From contig SCMT01000009.1 in NCBI GenBank assembly GCA_005502915.1, positions 1 through 64,000 of the forward strand: 64,000 nt of DNA. Direction: 5' to 3'. The position numbers and the translations under genes are program-made. This DNA is from Lysobacteraceae bacterium 2PB (lineage in GTDB: Bacteria > Pseudomonadota > Gammaproteobacteria > Xanthomonadales > Xanthomonadaceae). Below, piece after piece: positions 53,348 to 63,722 of the stretch; the first letter of the stretch is position 1, and each line of letters begins with the position of its first letter. The notes below the pieces were generated by a model. That model worked only from the letters and a program-made list of their open reading frames with translations. It was not told the DNA's origin and did not search any database.

Positions 53348-56300
53348 GCGGCGGCGGCAGTCTGTCGTCCTGGGCCATCCGCCGGCCGCTGCCGGCGATC
53401 ATGGTGTTCTTCGTGCTGTGCGTGGCGGGCCTGTGGGGCTTCCATTCGCTGCCGGTGGCGCGCTACCCCGACATCGCCTTCCCGATGACCACGGTCACCG
53501 TGAACCAGCCCGGCGCATCGCCGTCGCAGCTGGAGACCGAGGTCACGCGGCGGATCGAGGATTCGGTCGCCACCGTGCCGAACGTCAAGCGCATGTCCTC
53601 GCTGGTGACCGAGGGCGTCAGCACCACGATCGTCGAGTTCAACCTCGACACCGACCTCGCCGACGCGCTGGACGACACCCGCGACGCGGTGACGCGCATC
53701 CGCAGCGACCTGCCGCAGGACATCCTCGAACCGGTGGTCGGCAAGATCGACATCGGCGGCTCGCTGCAGACCTACGCGGTGGACGCACCGCACATGCGTC
53801 CAGACGAACTGTCGTGGTTCGTGGATCGCGAGGTGTCGCGCACGCTCTACGGCGTGGCCGGCGTCGCCCGCGTGAACCGCATCGGCGGCATCGACCGCCA
53901 GGTGCGCGTGGACCTCGATCCGCAGGCGCTGCTCGCCTGGGGCATCACCGCCGGCGAAGTCTCGCAGCAGCTGGCGCGCATCCAGGTGGACCGCCCGGGC
54001 GGCAAGGCCGAGCTGGGCGGCGAACAGCAGACCATCCGCACCCTCGCCACCGTCGCGAGCGCGCAGCAGCTGCGCGACTACTCGATCGCATTGCCCGACG
54101 GGCGATCGGTGCGCCTGTCGGACATCGCCCGCGTCGAGGACGGGGCAGCCGACAAAACCCAGGCCGCCCTGCTCGACGGCCAGCCCACGGTCGGCTTCTC
54201 GCTGTCGCGTACGCGCAAGTCGAACGAACTGTCGGTGTCGGCGGAGGTGCGCGAGGCGCTGGACCGCCTGCAGGCCGAGCATCCCGGCGTGACCTTCCGC
54301 CTGGTCACCAACCTCGTCGATGAAACCGAGCGGTCCTACCGGTCGTCGATGATCATGCTCTGGGAAGGCGCGCTGCTCGCGCTGCTGGTGGTGTGGTGGT
54401 TCCTGCGCGACTGGCGCGCGACGTGGGTGTCGGCGGTGGCCCTGCCGCTGTCGATCATCCCGACCTTCGCGGTGATGTCGCTGCTGGGATTCAGCCTCAA
54501 CATGGTCACCCTGCTGGCGCTGTCGGTGGTGGTGGGCATCCTCGTCGACGACGCCATCGTCGAGATCGAGAACATCGTCCGCCACCTCGGCATGGGCAAG
54601 TCGCCGCTGGAGGCCGCGCGCGATGCCGCCGAGGAGATCGGCACGGCGGTGATCGCGACCTCGATGACCCTGGCCGCGGTATTCGTGCCGGTCGCCTTCA
54701 TGCCCGGCATCGCCGGCAAGTTCTTCCGCGAGTTCGGCTGGACCGCCGCGACCGCCGTGCTGTTCTCGCTGCTGGTGGCGCGCCTGCTCACGCCGATGAT
54801 GGCGGCCTACCAGCTCAAGCCGCATCCCCAGCAGGACGAGACCGATACGCCGATGATGCGCCGCTACCTCGGCTGGGTGGAGGCGTCGCTGCGCCATCGC
54901 GGGCGGACGCTGTGGATCTCGCTCGGCTTGTTCGTCGCATCGCTGGCGCTGGTGCCGCTGATCCCGACCACCTTCATTCCGTTCAGCGACCTCGGCCGCA
55001 GCAACCTCAGCATCGAGTTGCCGCCCGGCACGCGCATCGAGGAGACGCTGGCCGTGTCCGAGCAGGCCCGCGCGCGCCTGGAGACGGTGCCGGAGCTGAA
55101 ACAGGTGTTCACCATGGTCGGCAGCGTGCTGGACGTCGGCGATCCGGCGAAGACCGGCATCGCCGAGGCACGCAAGGCGACGCTGGTGCTGGACTGGGGT
55201 CCGGAAGGCGATCGGGATCGCGACCAGAGGCAGCTCGAACGCGAGGTGCGCGAACGACTCGCCGACCTGCCGGGCGCGAAGATCAGCTTCATCAGCAGCG
55301 AACCGGGCAAGGCGATGCAGCTGGTGCTGTCCGGCGACGATCCGGACACGCTGTCGGCGGCGGCCTCCGCGGTCGAACGCGACCTGCGCACGCTGAAGGG
55401 ACTGGGCAGCATCTCATCGTCGGCCTCGCTGCTGCGTCCGGAGCTGCAGATCGTCCCCGACCCGGCGCGCGCGGCGGACCTGGGCGTCGCCACCGCGGAC
55501 ATCGCGGAAGCGACCCGCATCGCGACCAGCGGCGACTACACGCAGCGCCTGGCCAAGCTCAACCTGCCGGACCGGCAGATCCCGATCCGCGTCGGCTTCT
55601 CGCAGGAGGCGCTGGCCGATCCGGCGCTGATCGGCCAGCTCCGCGTGCGCGGCGCGCAGGGCCCGGTGCCGCTGTCGGCGGTGGCCGAGATCCGCGACGG
55701 CAGTGGGCCGTCGATGCTGTCGCGCTACCAGCGCGAGCGCAACATCGTGCTGACCGCCGAGCTCAACGGCCGCCCGCTGGGCGAAGTCATGGCCGAGGTG
55801 CAGGCGCTGCCGTCGGTCAAGCGCCTGCCCTCCGGCGTGGAGCTGCTCAACGCCGGCGACGCCGAGATCTTCATCGAACTGTTCTTCGGCTTCGCGATGG
55901 CGATGCTGGCCGGCCTGGTCTGCATCTACATGGTCCTGCTGCTGCTGTTCAACCACGCGATCCAGCCGCTGACCATCCTCACCGCCGTGCCGCTGTGCGC
56001 CGGCGGCGCATTCGGCGCGCTGCTGCTGACCGGCAACATGCTGTCGCTGCCGGCGCTGATCGGCCTGCTGATGCTGATCGGCATCGCGACGAAGAACTCG
56101 ATCCTGCTGGTCGACTACGCGGTCGTCGCCGAGGACCAGCACGGCCTGTCCGTGCACGACGCGCTGATCGACGCCTGCCGCAAGCGCGCGCGCCCGGTGA
56201 TCATGACCACGCTGGCGATGGGCGCGGGCATGCTGCCGCTGGCGCTGGGCCTGTCCGGCGATTCCAGCTTCCGCGCGCCGATGGCCTGGGCGGTGATCGG

Positions 56301-56439
56301 CGGCCTGATCACCTCGACCGCGCTCAGCCTGATCGTGATTCCCGCCGCGTACTCGGTGCTGCACGACCTCGGGCTGTGGATCGCGCGGAAGTTCCGGCGT
56401 GGTGCGGAATCTTCAGCTGCGGCGCACGCGGACGGGTGA
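53344..56439 (+). CDS. RND efflux inner-membrane pump
   Basis: 1031 residues, twelve membrane segments and two large periplasmic loops. The start is WAIRRPLPAIMVFFVLCVAGLWG; PNVKRMSSLVTEG and DLPQDILEPVV lie in the porter domain; the proton relay Asp pair is in VVVGILVDDAIVEIENIVRHLGMGKS. Signature GIATKNSILLVDYA lies in segment 10-11. It overlaps the adaptor stop by ATGA. Substrate is unknown (drug, dye or metabolite). Confidence 0.95.
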   Translation: MSGGGSLSSWAIRRPLPAIMVFFVLCVAGLWGFHSLPVARYPDIAFPMTTVTVNQPGASPSQLETEVTRRIEDSVATVPNVKRMSSLVTEGVSTTIVEFNLDTDLADALDDTRDAVTRIRSDLPQDILEPVVGKIDIGGSLQTYAVDAPHMRPDELSWFVDREVSRTLYGVAGVARVNRIGGIDRQVRVDLDPQALLAWGITAGEVSQQLARIQVDRPGGKAELGGEQQTIRTLATVASAQQLRDYSIALPDGRSVRLSDIARVEDGAADKTQAALLDGQPTVGFSLSRTRKSNELSVSAEVREALDRLQAEHPGVTFRLVTNLVDETERSYRSSMIMLWEGALLALLVVWWFLRDWRATWVSAVALPLSIIPTFAVMSLLGFSLNMVTLLALSVVVGILVDDAIVEIENIVRHLGMGKSPLEAARDAAEEIGTAVIATSMTLAAVFVPVAFMPGIAGKFFREFGWTAATAVLFSLLVARLLTPMMAAYQLKPHPQQDETDTPMMRRYLGWVEASLRHRGRTLWISLGLFVASLALVPLIPTTFIPFSDLGRSNLSIELPPGTRIEETLAVSEQARARLETVPELKQVFTMVGSVLDVGDPAKTGIAEARKATLVLDWGPEGDRDRDQRQLEREVRERLADLPGAKISFISSEPGKAMQLVLSGDDPDTLSAAASAVERDLRTLKGLGSISSSASLLRPELQIVPDPARAADLGVATADIAEATRIATSGDYTQRLAKLNLPDRQIPIRVGFSQEALADPALIGQLRVRGAQGPVPLSAVAEIRDGSGPSMLSRYQRERNIVLTAELNGRPLGEVMAEVQALPSVKRLPSGVELLNAGDAEIFIELFFGFAMAMLAGLVCIYMVLLLLFNHAIQPLTILTAVPLCAGGAFGALLLTGNMLSLPALIGLLMLIGIATKNSILLVDYAVVAEDQHGLSVHDALIDACRKRARPVIMTTLAMGAGMLPLALGLSGDSSFRAPMAWAVIGGLITSTALSLIVIPAAYSVLHDLGLWIARKFRRGAESSAAAHADG

Positions 56440-56452
56440 GTACGCTGCAGGC

Positions 56453-56857
56453 TTATTCCGCTCTGCGCATCGCCGCGAGTGCGTCCACGATGGCGGCTTC
56501 GCGGAAGCCCTGGATGCGGCGGTCGCCGATGTACAGCAGCGGCACGCCGCGCCCTCCGCGCGCGATGAAATCGTCGTTCGCCGCCTTCGAGGCGTCGATC
56601 TGGTATTCGATGTACGCCACGCCACGCGCGGCGAACAGGGCACGCGCCTTCGCACAGTAGGGGCAGGTCGTCGTGGCGTACATCACCACGGGCTGCCCAG
56701 CCTTGCGATAGAGGGCGGCGTGGTCGCCGGTGGTGTACTGCGGCGGCGGGAACCAAGTGCGGTAGGTCGTCGCAACCTTTGGACCGGCATGGAGACCGAG
56801 CACGAAGCACGCGGGCAGCAGAAGGAGCATCGAGAGGATCTTGAGCATCTTGGGCAT
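56453..56857 (-). CDS. Membrane-anchored glutaredoxin-like protein
   Basis: 134 residues from the ATG at 56857 (AAGGA upstream). An N-terminal hydrophobic segment (LSMLLLLPACFVLGLHAG) anchors or exports it. The glutaredoxin domain contains VMYATTTCPYCAKARALFAARGV (CPYC active site), RGVPLLYIGDRRIQGF (cis-Pro and the GSH site). It lies downstream of the CX3C peptide gene on the same strand and may act on disulfides in the periplasm. Confidence 0.85.
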   Translation of the reverse strand: MPKMLKILSMLLLLPACFVLGLHAGPKVATTYRTWFPPPQYTTGDHAALYRKAGQPVVMYATTTCPYCAKARALFAARGVAYIEYQIDASKAANDDFIARGGRGVPLLYIGDRRIQGFREAAIVDALAAMRRAE

Positions 56858-57027
56858 CTGGGGTCCTTGCGTGGCGACATCGGTGGACGTTCCCGCCGGG
56901 GAGCCAAGGTGGAATCGCGCGCGGAGTTCCGTGCTGGAATTCCCGGCAGGCATTCCAGTCCACCGTCGATGGGAGGTGCGCGAAAGCGGAACCCGTCACC
57001 GGGTCCCGCCCCGTCCTGACCGGAGGA

Positions 57028-57237
57028 TTACTGGCAGGCTGCCCGGCATTCCTCGTAGGCGATTTGGCAGTACGCCTTGCACTGCGACGAATTCCCGCAC
57101 TGCGCGAAGCATTCGTAGCGGGCGGCGAAGCAATCGCCGGTGCAGCCGGGATCGGCGCTGGTGGTAGCGGAATAACCCGTGCCCAGACCTGCCATCAGGG
57201 CCAGCGCGCAAGCGTAAGCGACGTTCTTGAACTTCAT
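57028..57237 (-). CDS. Secreted 69-residue Cys-rich protein with four CX3C motifs
   Basis: A signal peptide (CALALMAGLGTGYSA) is followed by a short mature domain holding eight cysteines in the pattern CX3C-X6-CX3C-X5-CX3C-X6-CX3C. Two consecutive CX3C-X6-CX3C units suggest helical hairpins stapled by disulfides, as in CHCH or alpha-hairpinin folds. The start has AAGGAG-type sequence upstream. It lies just upstream of a periplasmic glutaredoxin-like gene. I recognise no family. Confidence 0.8.
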   Translation of the reverse strand: MKFKNVAYACALALMAGLGTGYSATTSADPGCTGDCFAARYECFAQCGNSSQCKAYCQIAYEECRAACQ

Positions 57238-57347
57238 GGTCGACTCCTTGTCTTCGTCTGCGGACCCGTTCGGGCGCAGGCCGGGTCCATGGCCTGTCCC
57301 ACGAATCTACGCCGTGCAGGTCTCGCGATCTGCGACGGCCGTCGTCC

Positions 57348-57854
57348 TCAGTACACCGCCAGGTCGCCGCAGCCGTGCAGCGTGGTCTCGCCTTCGAGCG
57401 TGACCGTGACCCGCTGCGGATGCGGACGGTCCGCCTCGTCGGTGCACGGCTCGGTGACGATCTCCACCCGGATGGGCTTCGCGCCTTCCGCAGTATCGAG
57501 TGTGCCGTCGAGCGCGATCGGCCCGCGATGCGGCACCCCGGGGGCGCCGCGATACATCAGGACGCCCTGCCCGGACTTCTGGCCCATCGCCCAGGTCAGC
57601 TCGACGTCGTGGCGCATGTCGCCGACGGATCGGATGCGGATGTTGAAGTGCTCGCCCAGGCCCATGAACGCCGGCACCGGACTGACGTGCGCCGCCATGT
57701 CCGCCGAGACCTTCGGCGACGGCGCGGGCGGTGCTTCCGCCGCGGCGGGCAGCGGCGGAGCAGGGGATTGCTCGGGTGGCGATGGCGGCGCGGTGCACGC
57801 GGCAAGGGCGGCGCCGGCGACGATCAGGCCGAGAACCAGGGCGTGTGTGCGCAT
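57348..57854 (-). CDS. Lipoprotein, unknown, COG3650-like C-terminus
   Basis: 168 residues. The signal ends GAALAAC, a lipobox. A Pro-rich linker is followed by a beta domain with HFNIRIRSVGDMRHDVELTW and the end PQRVTVTLEGETTLHGCGDLAVY, reminiscent of the COG3650/META-like small lipoprotein domain with an internal disulfide (Cys in EPCTDE and GCGD). No function is known. Confidence 0.72.
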   Translation of the reverse strand: MRTHALVLGLIVAGAALAACTAPPSPPEQSPAPPLPAAAEAPPAPSPKVSADMAAHVSPVPAFMGLGEHFNIRIRSVGDMRHDVELTWAMGQKSGQGVLMYRGAPGVPHRGPIALDGTLDTAEGAKPIRVEIVTEPCTDEADRPHPQRVTVTLEGETTLHGCGDLAVY

Positions 57855-57900
57855 CGCATGTTCCTCCGCAGGGGATGGGTGGCGTGAGTCGCGTCTCGCT

Positions 57901-58703
57901 TCAGCTTCGCAGGCCCACGCCGCGCTTCAGCAGCCACAGCCCGACCGCGCCGAGCGCGACCACGAAGCCGAGCATCAGCGCGTAGGCGAGCCACAGCGGC
58001 ACGTCGCTCACGCCGAGCAGGCCGTAGCGGAAGGCGTTGACCATGTAGAAGATCGGGTTGAGGTGGGTCGCGGTCTCGGCCCAGCCGGGCAGCAGCTTCA
58101 CCGAGTAGAACACGCCGCCGAGGTAGGTCAGCGGGGTCAGGATGAAGGTCGGGACGATGGCGATGTCGTCGAACTTCTTGGCGTAGACGGCGTTGACGAA
58201 GCCGGCCAGCGAGAAGATCGTCGCGCCGAGGATGACCGTGGTCAGCGTCACCAGCGGATGCGGGATGCGCACCGTGGTGAACAGCATCGCGATCGCCAGC
58301 ACGATCGCGCCGACCATCAGGCCGCGCAGCACCGCGCCGGCGACGTAGCCGCCGAGGATGACCCAGGCGGGCATCGGGCTGACCAGCAGTTCCTCGACGT
58401 GGCGGCCGAACTTCGCGCCGAAGAAGCTCGACGAGATGTTGCCGTAGCTGTTCTGGATCACGCTCATCATCACCAGGCCGGGGACGATGAAGTCCATGTA
58501 GCGGATGCCGTCCATCTCGCCGACCCGCGAACCGATCAGGCCGCCGAAGATCAGGAAGTAGAGGGTCATCGTGATCGCCGGCGGCACCAGGGTCTGGCCC
58601 CAGATGCGCAGGATCCGGTTCACCTCGCGGCGCACGATCGTCATGAAGGCCGTGCGGTTGCGCTGGCCGGTGGTCATCTGCGTCGTGGTCGCTTCGGTCG
58701 CGC

Positions 58704-58707
<4 letters not shown>
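57901..58707 (-). CDS. ABC-2 type transporter permease
   Basis: 268 residues from the ATG at 58707, preceded by AGGAGG and overlapping the ATPase stop by ATGA. Six membrane segments; the ABC-2 signature region LVSPMPAWVILGGYVAGAVLRGLMVGAIVL and TPLTYLGGVFYSVKLLPGWAETATHLNPIFYMVNAFRYGLLG are typical of YadH-like permeases. It forms an exporter with the gene upstream. Confidence 0.94.
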
Positions 58708-59663
<956 letters not shown>

Positions 59664-59802
59664 CAGGGGGGTCCTTGCCGGCCCTGCGCAACGGTGCGTC
59701 CGGACGAAGGGCGGCGATTCTGGCGGTTCGGCGTGGCGCGAACCGGTAGTATAGGCGGCCATGCCGGGTGCCTCCGGCAACACTCCATTCCAGGACACAC
59801 CC

Positions 59803-60564
59803 GTGCCCGCCCACTTCCCGCTCAAGCTCGTCGGCCGCCGCATGCTGGCCCCCACCGTGGCCCATCTCAGCTTCGTCCGCGACGACGGACAACCGCTGGA
59901 TTACATCCCCGGCCAGTTCCTGCAGGTGCACTTCGAATACGCGGACGGCACTGCGACCAAGCGCAGCTATTCGCTCGCCACCCAGCACGATCACGCCATG
60001 GGGCCGGGCGAATCGGTGGAGATCGCGGTCAGCTACGTGCCCGGCGGCGCGGCCACCGCGTTGTTCGAAAACCTGGAGACCGGCGGCACGGTGACCGCCA
60101 GCGGCCCCTACGGCCGCTTCTGCCTGATGCCCGCCGACACCAACCGCCGCTACCTGCTGATCGGCACCGGCACCGGCGTGACCCCGTACCGCGCGATGCT
60201 GCCGCAGCTGGCGCAGCAGATCGCCGGGCGCGGCATCGAGGTCGTGCTGCTGTTCGGCGCGCGCACGCCCGAGGAACTGCTGTACGGCGACGAGTTCCGC
60301 GCCTTCGCGGACGCGCATCCGAACTTCCGCTTCGTTCCGTGCTTCTCGCGCGAACTGCCCGCCGAGGGTTCGCCGCACGCCCACGCCGACGTGCGCAAGG
60401 GCTACGTCCAGGACCAGCTGGCCGAGTTCGCGCCGGATGCCGAAGGCGACATCGCCTACCTTTGCGGCAATCCGAACATGGTCGACGCCTGCTTCGAGAC
60501 CCTGAAGGGCCACGGCCTGCCGATCCCGGCGATCCGCCGCGAGAAGTACGTCAGCAGCAAGTGA
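59803..60564 (+). CDS. fpr: Ferredoxin-NADP reductase
   Basis: 253 residues from GTG at 59803, chosen because AGGA lies 7 nt upstream and homology begins at PAHFPLKLVGRRML; an ATG at 59761 would add 14 residues. FAD-binding RSYSLAT (with the preceding TATK), GPYGRFCL, the NADP-binding GTGTGVTPYRAM and YLCGNPNMVDACFETL are those of plant-type FNR/Fpr. It transfers electrons between NADPH and ferredoxin or flavodoxin. Confidence 0.88.
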   Translation: MPAHFPLKLVGRRMLAPTVAHLSFVRDDGQPLDYIPGQFLQVHFEYADGTATKRSYSLATQHDHAMGPGESVEIAVSYVPGGAATALFENLETGGTVTASGPYGRFCLMPADTNRRYLLIGTGTGVTPYRAMLPQLAQQIAGRGIEVVLLFGARTPEELLYGDEFRAFADAHPNFRFVPCFSRELPAEGSPHAHADVRKGYVQDQLAEFAPDAEGDIAYLCGNPNMVDACFETLKGHGLPIPAIRREKYVSSK

Positions 60565-60627
60565 GTCTCGCGGCGGCGGTGGATCCGCACGCCGCCGCCT
60601 TCGCGTTCCGCCGTCGCGCCGTGCGCC

Positions 60628-61434
60628 TCAGCGCACCAGCGCGACCATCTGCGCCTTGAGCTGGCGGCCGTGTTCGCGGAACCACTCGCGCTGGTCGCGC
60701 CAGTGCGGGAAGCGATGCTCCACCTCGCGCCAGTAGGCGGGCGAGTGGTCGTGGTGGATGAGATGGCACAGCTCGTGCACCAGCACGTATTCGAACGCGT
60801 CCGGTGGCGCGAGCACCAGCGACAGGTCCAGCGCCATGGTGCCGTCCGGCGCCAGCGAGCCCCACTGCGAACTCATGATCTTCAGCTGCACGCGACGCGG
60901 CGCGCGCGGCAGCTCGGGCAGGTAGCGCGGCATCCAGCGGCCGATGTCGGCGCGCGCCTGCGCTTCGTAGAAATCGCGCAGCGCGCGGTGCAGGGCGGCA
61001 TCGCCGGCGCGCGAGGTGGCCTGGAAGACCGCGCATGCATCGGCGCCATCGCCCTCGATCTGCACGGCGGTGAAGCGGCCGGGCTCCCAGCGCAGCGGCA
61101 GCATCCGGCCGCGCAGCGGCAGGCGGTCGCTCTCGCCGCGCACGAGCGGCGCGACCTCGGTTTCGACCAGACGATCGAGCTGCGCGCCGAGCCAGTCGCG
61201 GTGTTCGGCGAGGAAGCGGTCGCCGGCGACGAGGCTGGCGCGTTCGGGCAGGGTCAGGCGCACGCCGCGCTCGCTGACCGAGAGCTTGATGCGACGCGCG
61301 CGCGGATCGCGCACGCGCAGCACATCGATGTTGCGGCCGTCGTCGAGCAGCAGCGCCACGAGGTCGCGTTGCTGCGCACGGCTGTCGGCATGGCGCGGAG
61401 CGGAGGACTCGCGCAGTCGGAAACGGAAAGGCAT
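60628..61434 (-). CDS. YgjP-like metallopeptidase (M48/SprT-like, DUF45)
   Basis: 268 residues from the ATG at 61434. The metal site is HELCHLIHHDHSPAYW (HEXCH with a distal His and Tyr-Trp). RRVQLKIMSSQWGSLAPDGTMALDLSL before it is the YgjP signature. The N-terminal half (DPRARRIKLSVSERGVRLTLP) fits DUF45. These proteins are often encoded beside restriction or helicase genes; here the neighbours are fpr and rdgC. Confidence 0.88.
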   Translation of the reverse strand: MPFRFRLRESSAPRHADSRAQQRDLVALLLDDGRNIDVLRVRDPRARRIKLSVSERGVRLTLPERASLVAGDRFLAEHRDWLGAQLDRLVETEVAPLVRGESDRLPLRGRMLPLRWEPGRFTAVQIEGDGADACAVFQATSRAGDAALHRALRDFYEAQARADIGRWMPRYLPELPRAPRRVQLKIMSSQWGSLAPDGTMALDLSLVLAPPDAFEYVLVHELCHLIHHDHSPAYWREVEHRFPHWRDQREWFREHGRQLKAQMVALVR

Positions 61435-61555
61435 GCGAAATGCTAACCGTTGTCGGCGGAACAATACAAAACTTGACGTGGCGGTTCGGATCGGTGCGGA
61501 AACCGGCGTCGGCGAAGGCCGGGCGCGCGAACCGCGCGCCGTCATCACGCGCCGG

Positions 61556-62461
61556 TCATTCGGCCTTCGACAGCTTCAGCGCCGGCTCCAGCGTGCGGAA
61601 CAGGCGTCGCGTTTCCGCGCTGAACAGGGCGAAGCGCGCGTCGAGCTCGGCGCGGAAATCGTCGCGGTCGCCGGATTCGAGCTGCTCGACCGCGCCGTCG
61701 AGGAACTTCAGCTTGCGGATGATCAGGTCGTCGCCGAGCACGAAACTGAGACGGTCGTCGAGCGTGAGTGCGAGGCGCGTCACCTGCTTGCCCGCTTCGA
61801 GGTGCTTGGCGATCTCGTCGCTGTCCAGTTCCTGGTGCTGGCACTTCACGATCGCGCCGTTGTCGGTGGGATCGCGCAGTTCGCATTCGTCGCCGAGCGA
61901 CAGGCCCTGCGGCAGCGGATCGCCGGCGATCCAGCCGGTCAGCACCGAACGCGGCGCCACTTCGGCGTTCAGTGGCAGCGCGGGGAAGCTGCCCAGCGCG
62001 TGGCGCACGTCGGACACCACCGCTTCGGCGCTCTTGCGCGAGGAGGTGTCGACCGCGATGAAGCCGTCCGCGCAGTCGATGAAGGCGTCGGTGCGGCCCG
62101 GCTTCACGAACGCGCGCGGCAGCAGCTCGTGGACCAGGTCTTCCTTCAGGCGCTTGCGCGCGCGGCCGCCGAGCTTGCGGCCTTCCTTGTCCTCGATCTC
62201 CTGCAGCTTCTTCTGCAGCAGGTCGTTGACCACCGAGCCGGGCAGGATCTTGTCTTCGGTACCGGCGGTGATCCAGATCGCTTCGCCGATGCGGTGCGAC
62301 AGCACCTCCTGGTCGCCGCGTCCGAACGGCGAGACGAAGCCGCGCGAGGACAGTTCCAGCGCGCCGACCGGCTTGAGGATGCACTCGGACAGGCCGGTGT
62401 CGAGTTCGCTGAAGTCGAGCGAGGCGGGGAAGCGGAAGAACGTCAGGTTGCGGAAGAACAT
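61556..62461 (-). CDS. rdgC: Recombination-associated protein RdgC
   Basis: 301 residues, the usual length. It starts MFFRNLTFFRFP, with GRGDQEVLSHRIGEAIW, TGWIAGDPLPQGLSLGDECELRDP and LGDDLIIRKLKFLDG as family signatures. RdgC forms a dimeric ring on DNA and restrains RecA activity. Confidence 0.97.
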   Translation of the reverse strand: MFFRNLTFFRFPASLDFSELDTGLSECILKPVGALELSSRGFVSPFGRGDQEVLSHRIGEAIWITAGTEDKILPGSVVNDLLQKKLQEIEDKEGRKLGGRARKRLKEDLVHELLPRAFVKPGRTDAFIDCADGFIAVDTSSRKSAEAVVSDVRHALGSFPALPLNAEVAPRSVLTGWIAGDPLPQGLSLGDECELRDPTDNGAIVKCQHQELDSDEIAKHLEAGKQVTRLALTLDDRLSFVLGDDLIIRKLKFLDGAVEQLESGDRDDFRAELDARFALFSAETRRLFRTLEPALKLSKAE

Positions 62462-62487
62462 CGGGAATCCGGAAGAAGGGAAGGGGT

Positions 62488-62572
62488 GTCATCCCGGGGC
62501 CTGGGGCCGAGGGACCGGTTGTCGTACCGCAGGCAAGGCCGGAAGCAGGTCCCTCGCTTCGCTCGGGACGAC
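62488..62572. repeat. Nested palindromic intergenic element
   Basis: The outer arms GTCATCCCG / CGGGACGAC (one mismatch) enclose inner arms CGAGGGACC (62508-62516) / GGTCCCTCG (62549-62557). It fills the gap between rdgC and ttcA and looks like a dispersed palindromic repeat rather than a simple terminator. Confidence 0.65.
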
Positions 62573-62576
62573 AGGC

Positions 62577-63488
62577 TCAGCCTGTCGCGGATTCGTCCTG
62601 ATCCGCTTTCGCGCCATCGCCGCCCAGCCAGGCGTGCGCATCTGGCAGCTCGGCGTCGCCGCGCTTGCCCAGCGACAGGAAGTCGAACAGCTTCGGATCG
62701 CTGAGCTGCGAAGGACGGATGTCGCCGAGCGCGCGCGCGATCTGCTCGACGCGGCCGGGCGTCTCGCGTTCCCAGGCGTCCATCATCTTCTTGACCTGCT
62801 TGCGCTGCAGGTTCTCCTGCGAGCCGCAGAGGTTGCAGGGAATGATCGGGAAACCCTTGGCGTCGGCGTAGGCGGCGATGTCTTCCTCGCGGGCGTAGGC
62901 GAGGGGACGGATCACCACGTGCTTGCCGTCGTCGCTCAGCAGCTTCGGCGGCATACCGCTGATCTTCGAATGAAAGAACAGGTTGAGGAAGAAGGTGGCG
63001 ACGAGGTCGTCGCGGTGGTGGCCCAGCGCGATCTTGGTGAAGCCCTGTTCCTCGGCGTAGGTGTACAGCGCGCCGCGGCGCATGCGCGAGCACAGCGAGC
63101 ACATGGTCTTGCCTTCCGGCACCACGCGCGTCACCACCGAATACGTGTCCTGTTCGAGGATGTGATAGTCGACGCCGATCGACTTCAGGTATTCGGGCAG
63201 CACGTGTTCGGGAAAGCCCGGCTGCTTCTGGTCGAGGTTGACCGCGGTGATCGAGAACGACACCGGCGCCTTCTTCTGCAGCTGCAGCAGGATGTCCAGC
63301 ATCGTGTAGCTGTCCTTGCCGCCGGACAGGCAGACCATGACCCTGTCGCCGTCCTCGATCATCCCGAAGTCGGCGATGGCGCGGCCGACCTGGTGGCGCA
63401 GGCGCTTGGCGAGCCGGTTGGCTTCGTGGGCGGCACGCCGCGAGGGCGGCGGCAGCGGTTCGGACAGGGGCAGGGGCGTGGCATTCAT
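62577..63488 (-). CDS. ttcA: tRNA 2-thiocytidine(32) synthetase TtcA
   Basis: 303 residues. PP-loop [10 protein letters not shown] for ATP; the Fe-S/thiol pairs CSLC and CNLC flank [17 protein letters not shown]. It thiolates C32 of several tRNAs. The start [15 protein letters not shown] adds a short Pro-rich extension before the family core ([15 protein letters not shown]). Confidence 0.97.
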   Translation of the reverse strand: MNATPLPLSEPLPPPSRRAAHEANRLAKRLRHQVGRAIADFGMIEDGDRVMVCLSGGKDSYTMLDILLQLQKKAPVSFSITAVNLDQKQPGFPEHVLPEYLKSIGVDYHILEQDTYSVVTRVVPEGKTMCSLCSRMRRGALYTYAEEQGFTKIALGHHRDDLVATFFLNLFFHSKISGMPPKLLSDDGKHVVIRPLAYAREEDIAAYADAKGFPIIPCNLCGSQENLQRKQVKKMMDAWERETPGRVEQIARALGDIRPSQLSDPKLFDFLSLGKRGDAELPDAHAWLGGDGAKADQDESATG

Positions 63489-63634
63489 GAGCCGCGCATT
63501 TTATCCGCATCGCCGCGCCGTGCCGCCGTGTGCGGCCTGGCGTCTCGTGCAGGCTGCAAGGCCAATCTGCAGCCTGCATGGGCGTGATGGGTGCGGGCCG
63601 CGGCCAAGCCATTGATTCGCAAGGAGTGCGCGGG

Positions 63635-63650
63635 TTGGCACGCGCTCTGC
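63635..63650 (+). promoter_or_regulatory. Sigma54-like -24/-12 element upstream of the BON gene
   Basis: TTGGCACG at 63635-63642 and CTGC at 63647-63650, with GG-to-GC spacing of 12 bp, match the sigma54 consensus (TTGGCACG-N4-TTGC) except for C in place of the first T of TTGC. It lies about 70 bp upstream of the BON start. Confidence 0.55.
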
Positions 63651-63722
63651 GGAGGACTCAGGGCCGGCGCACCCCCACCGCCGGCGATCCCCCGCAATGG
63701 TTTCGCAACAGGAGTCGCAGAC

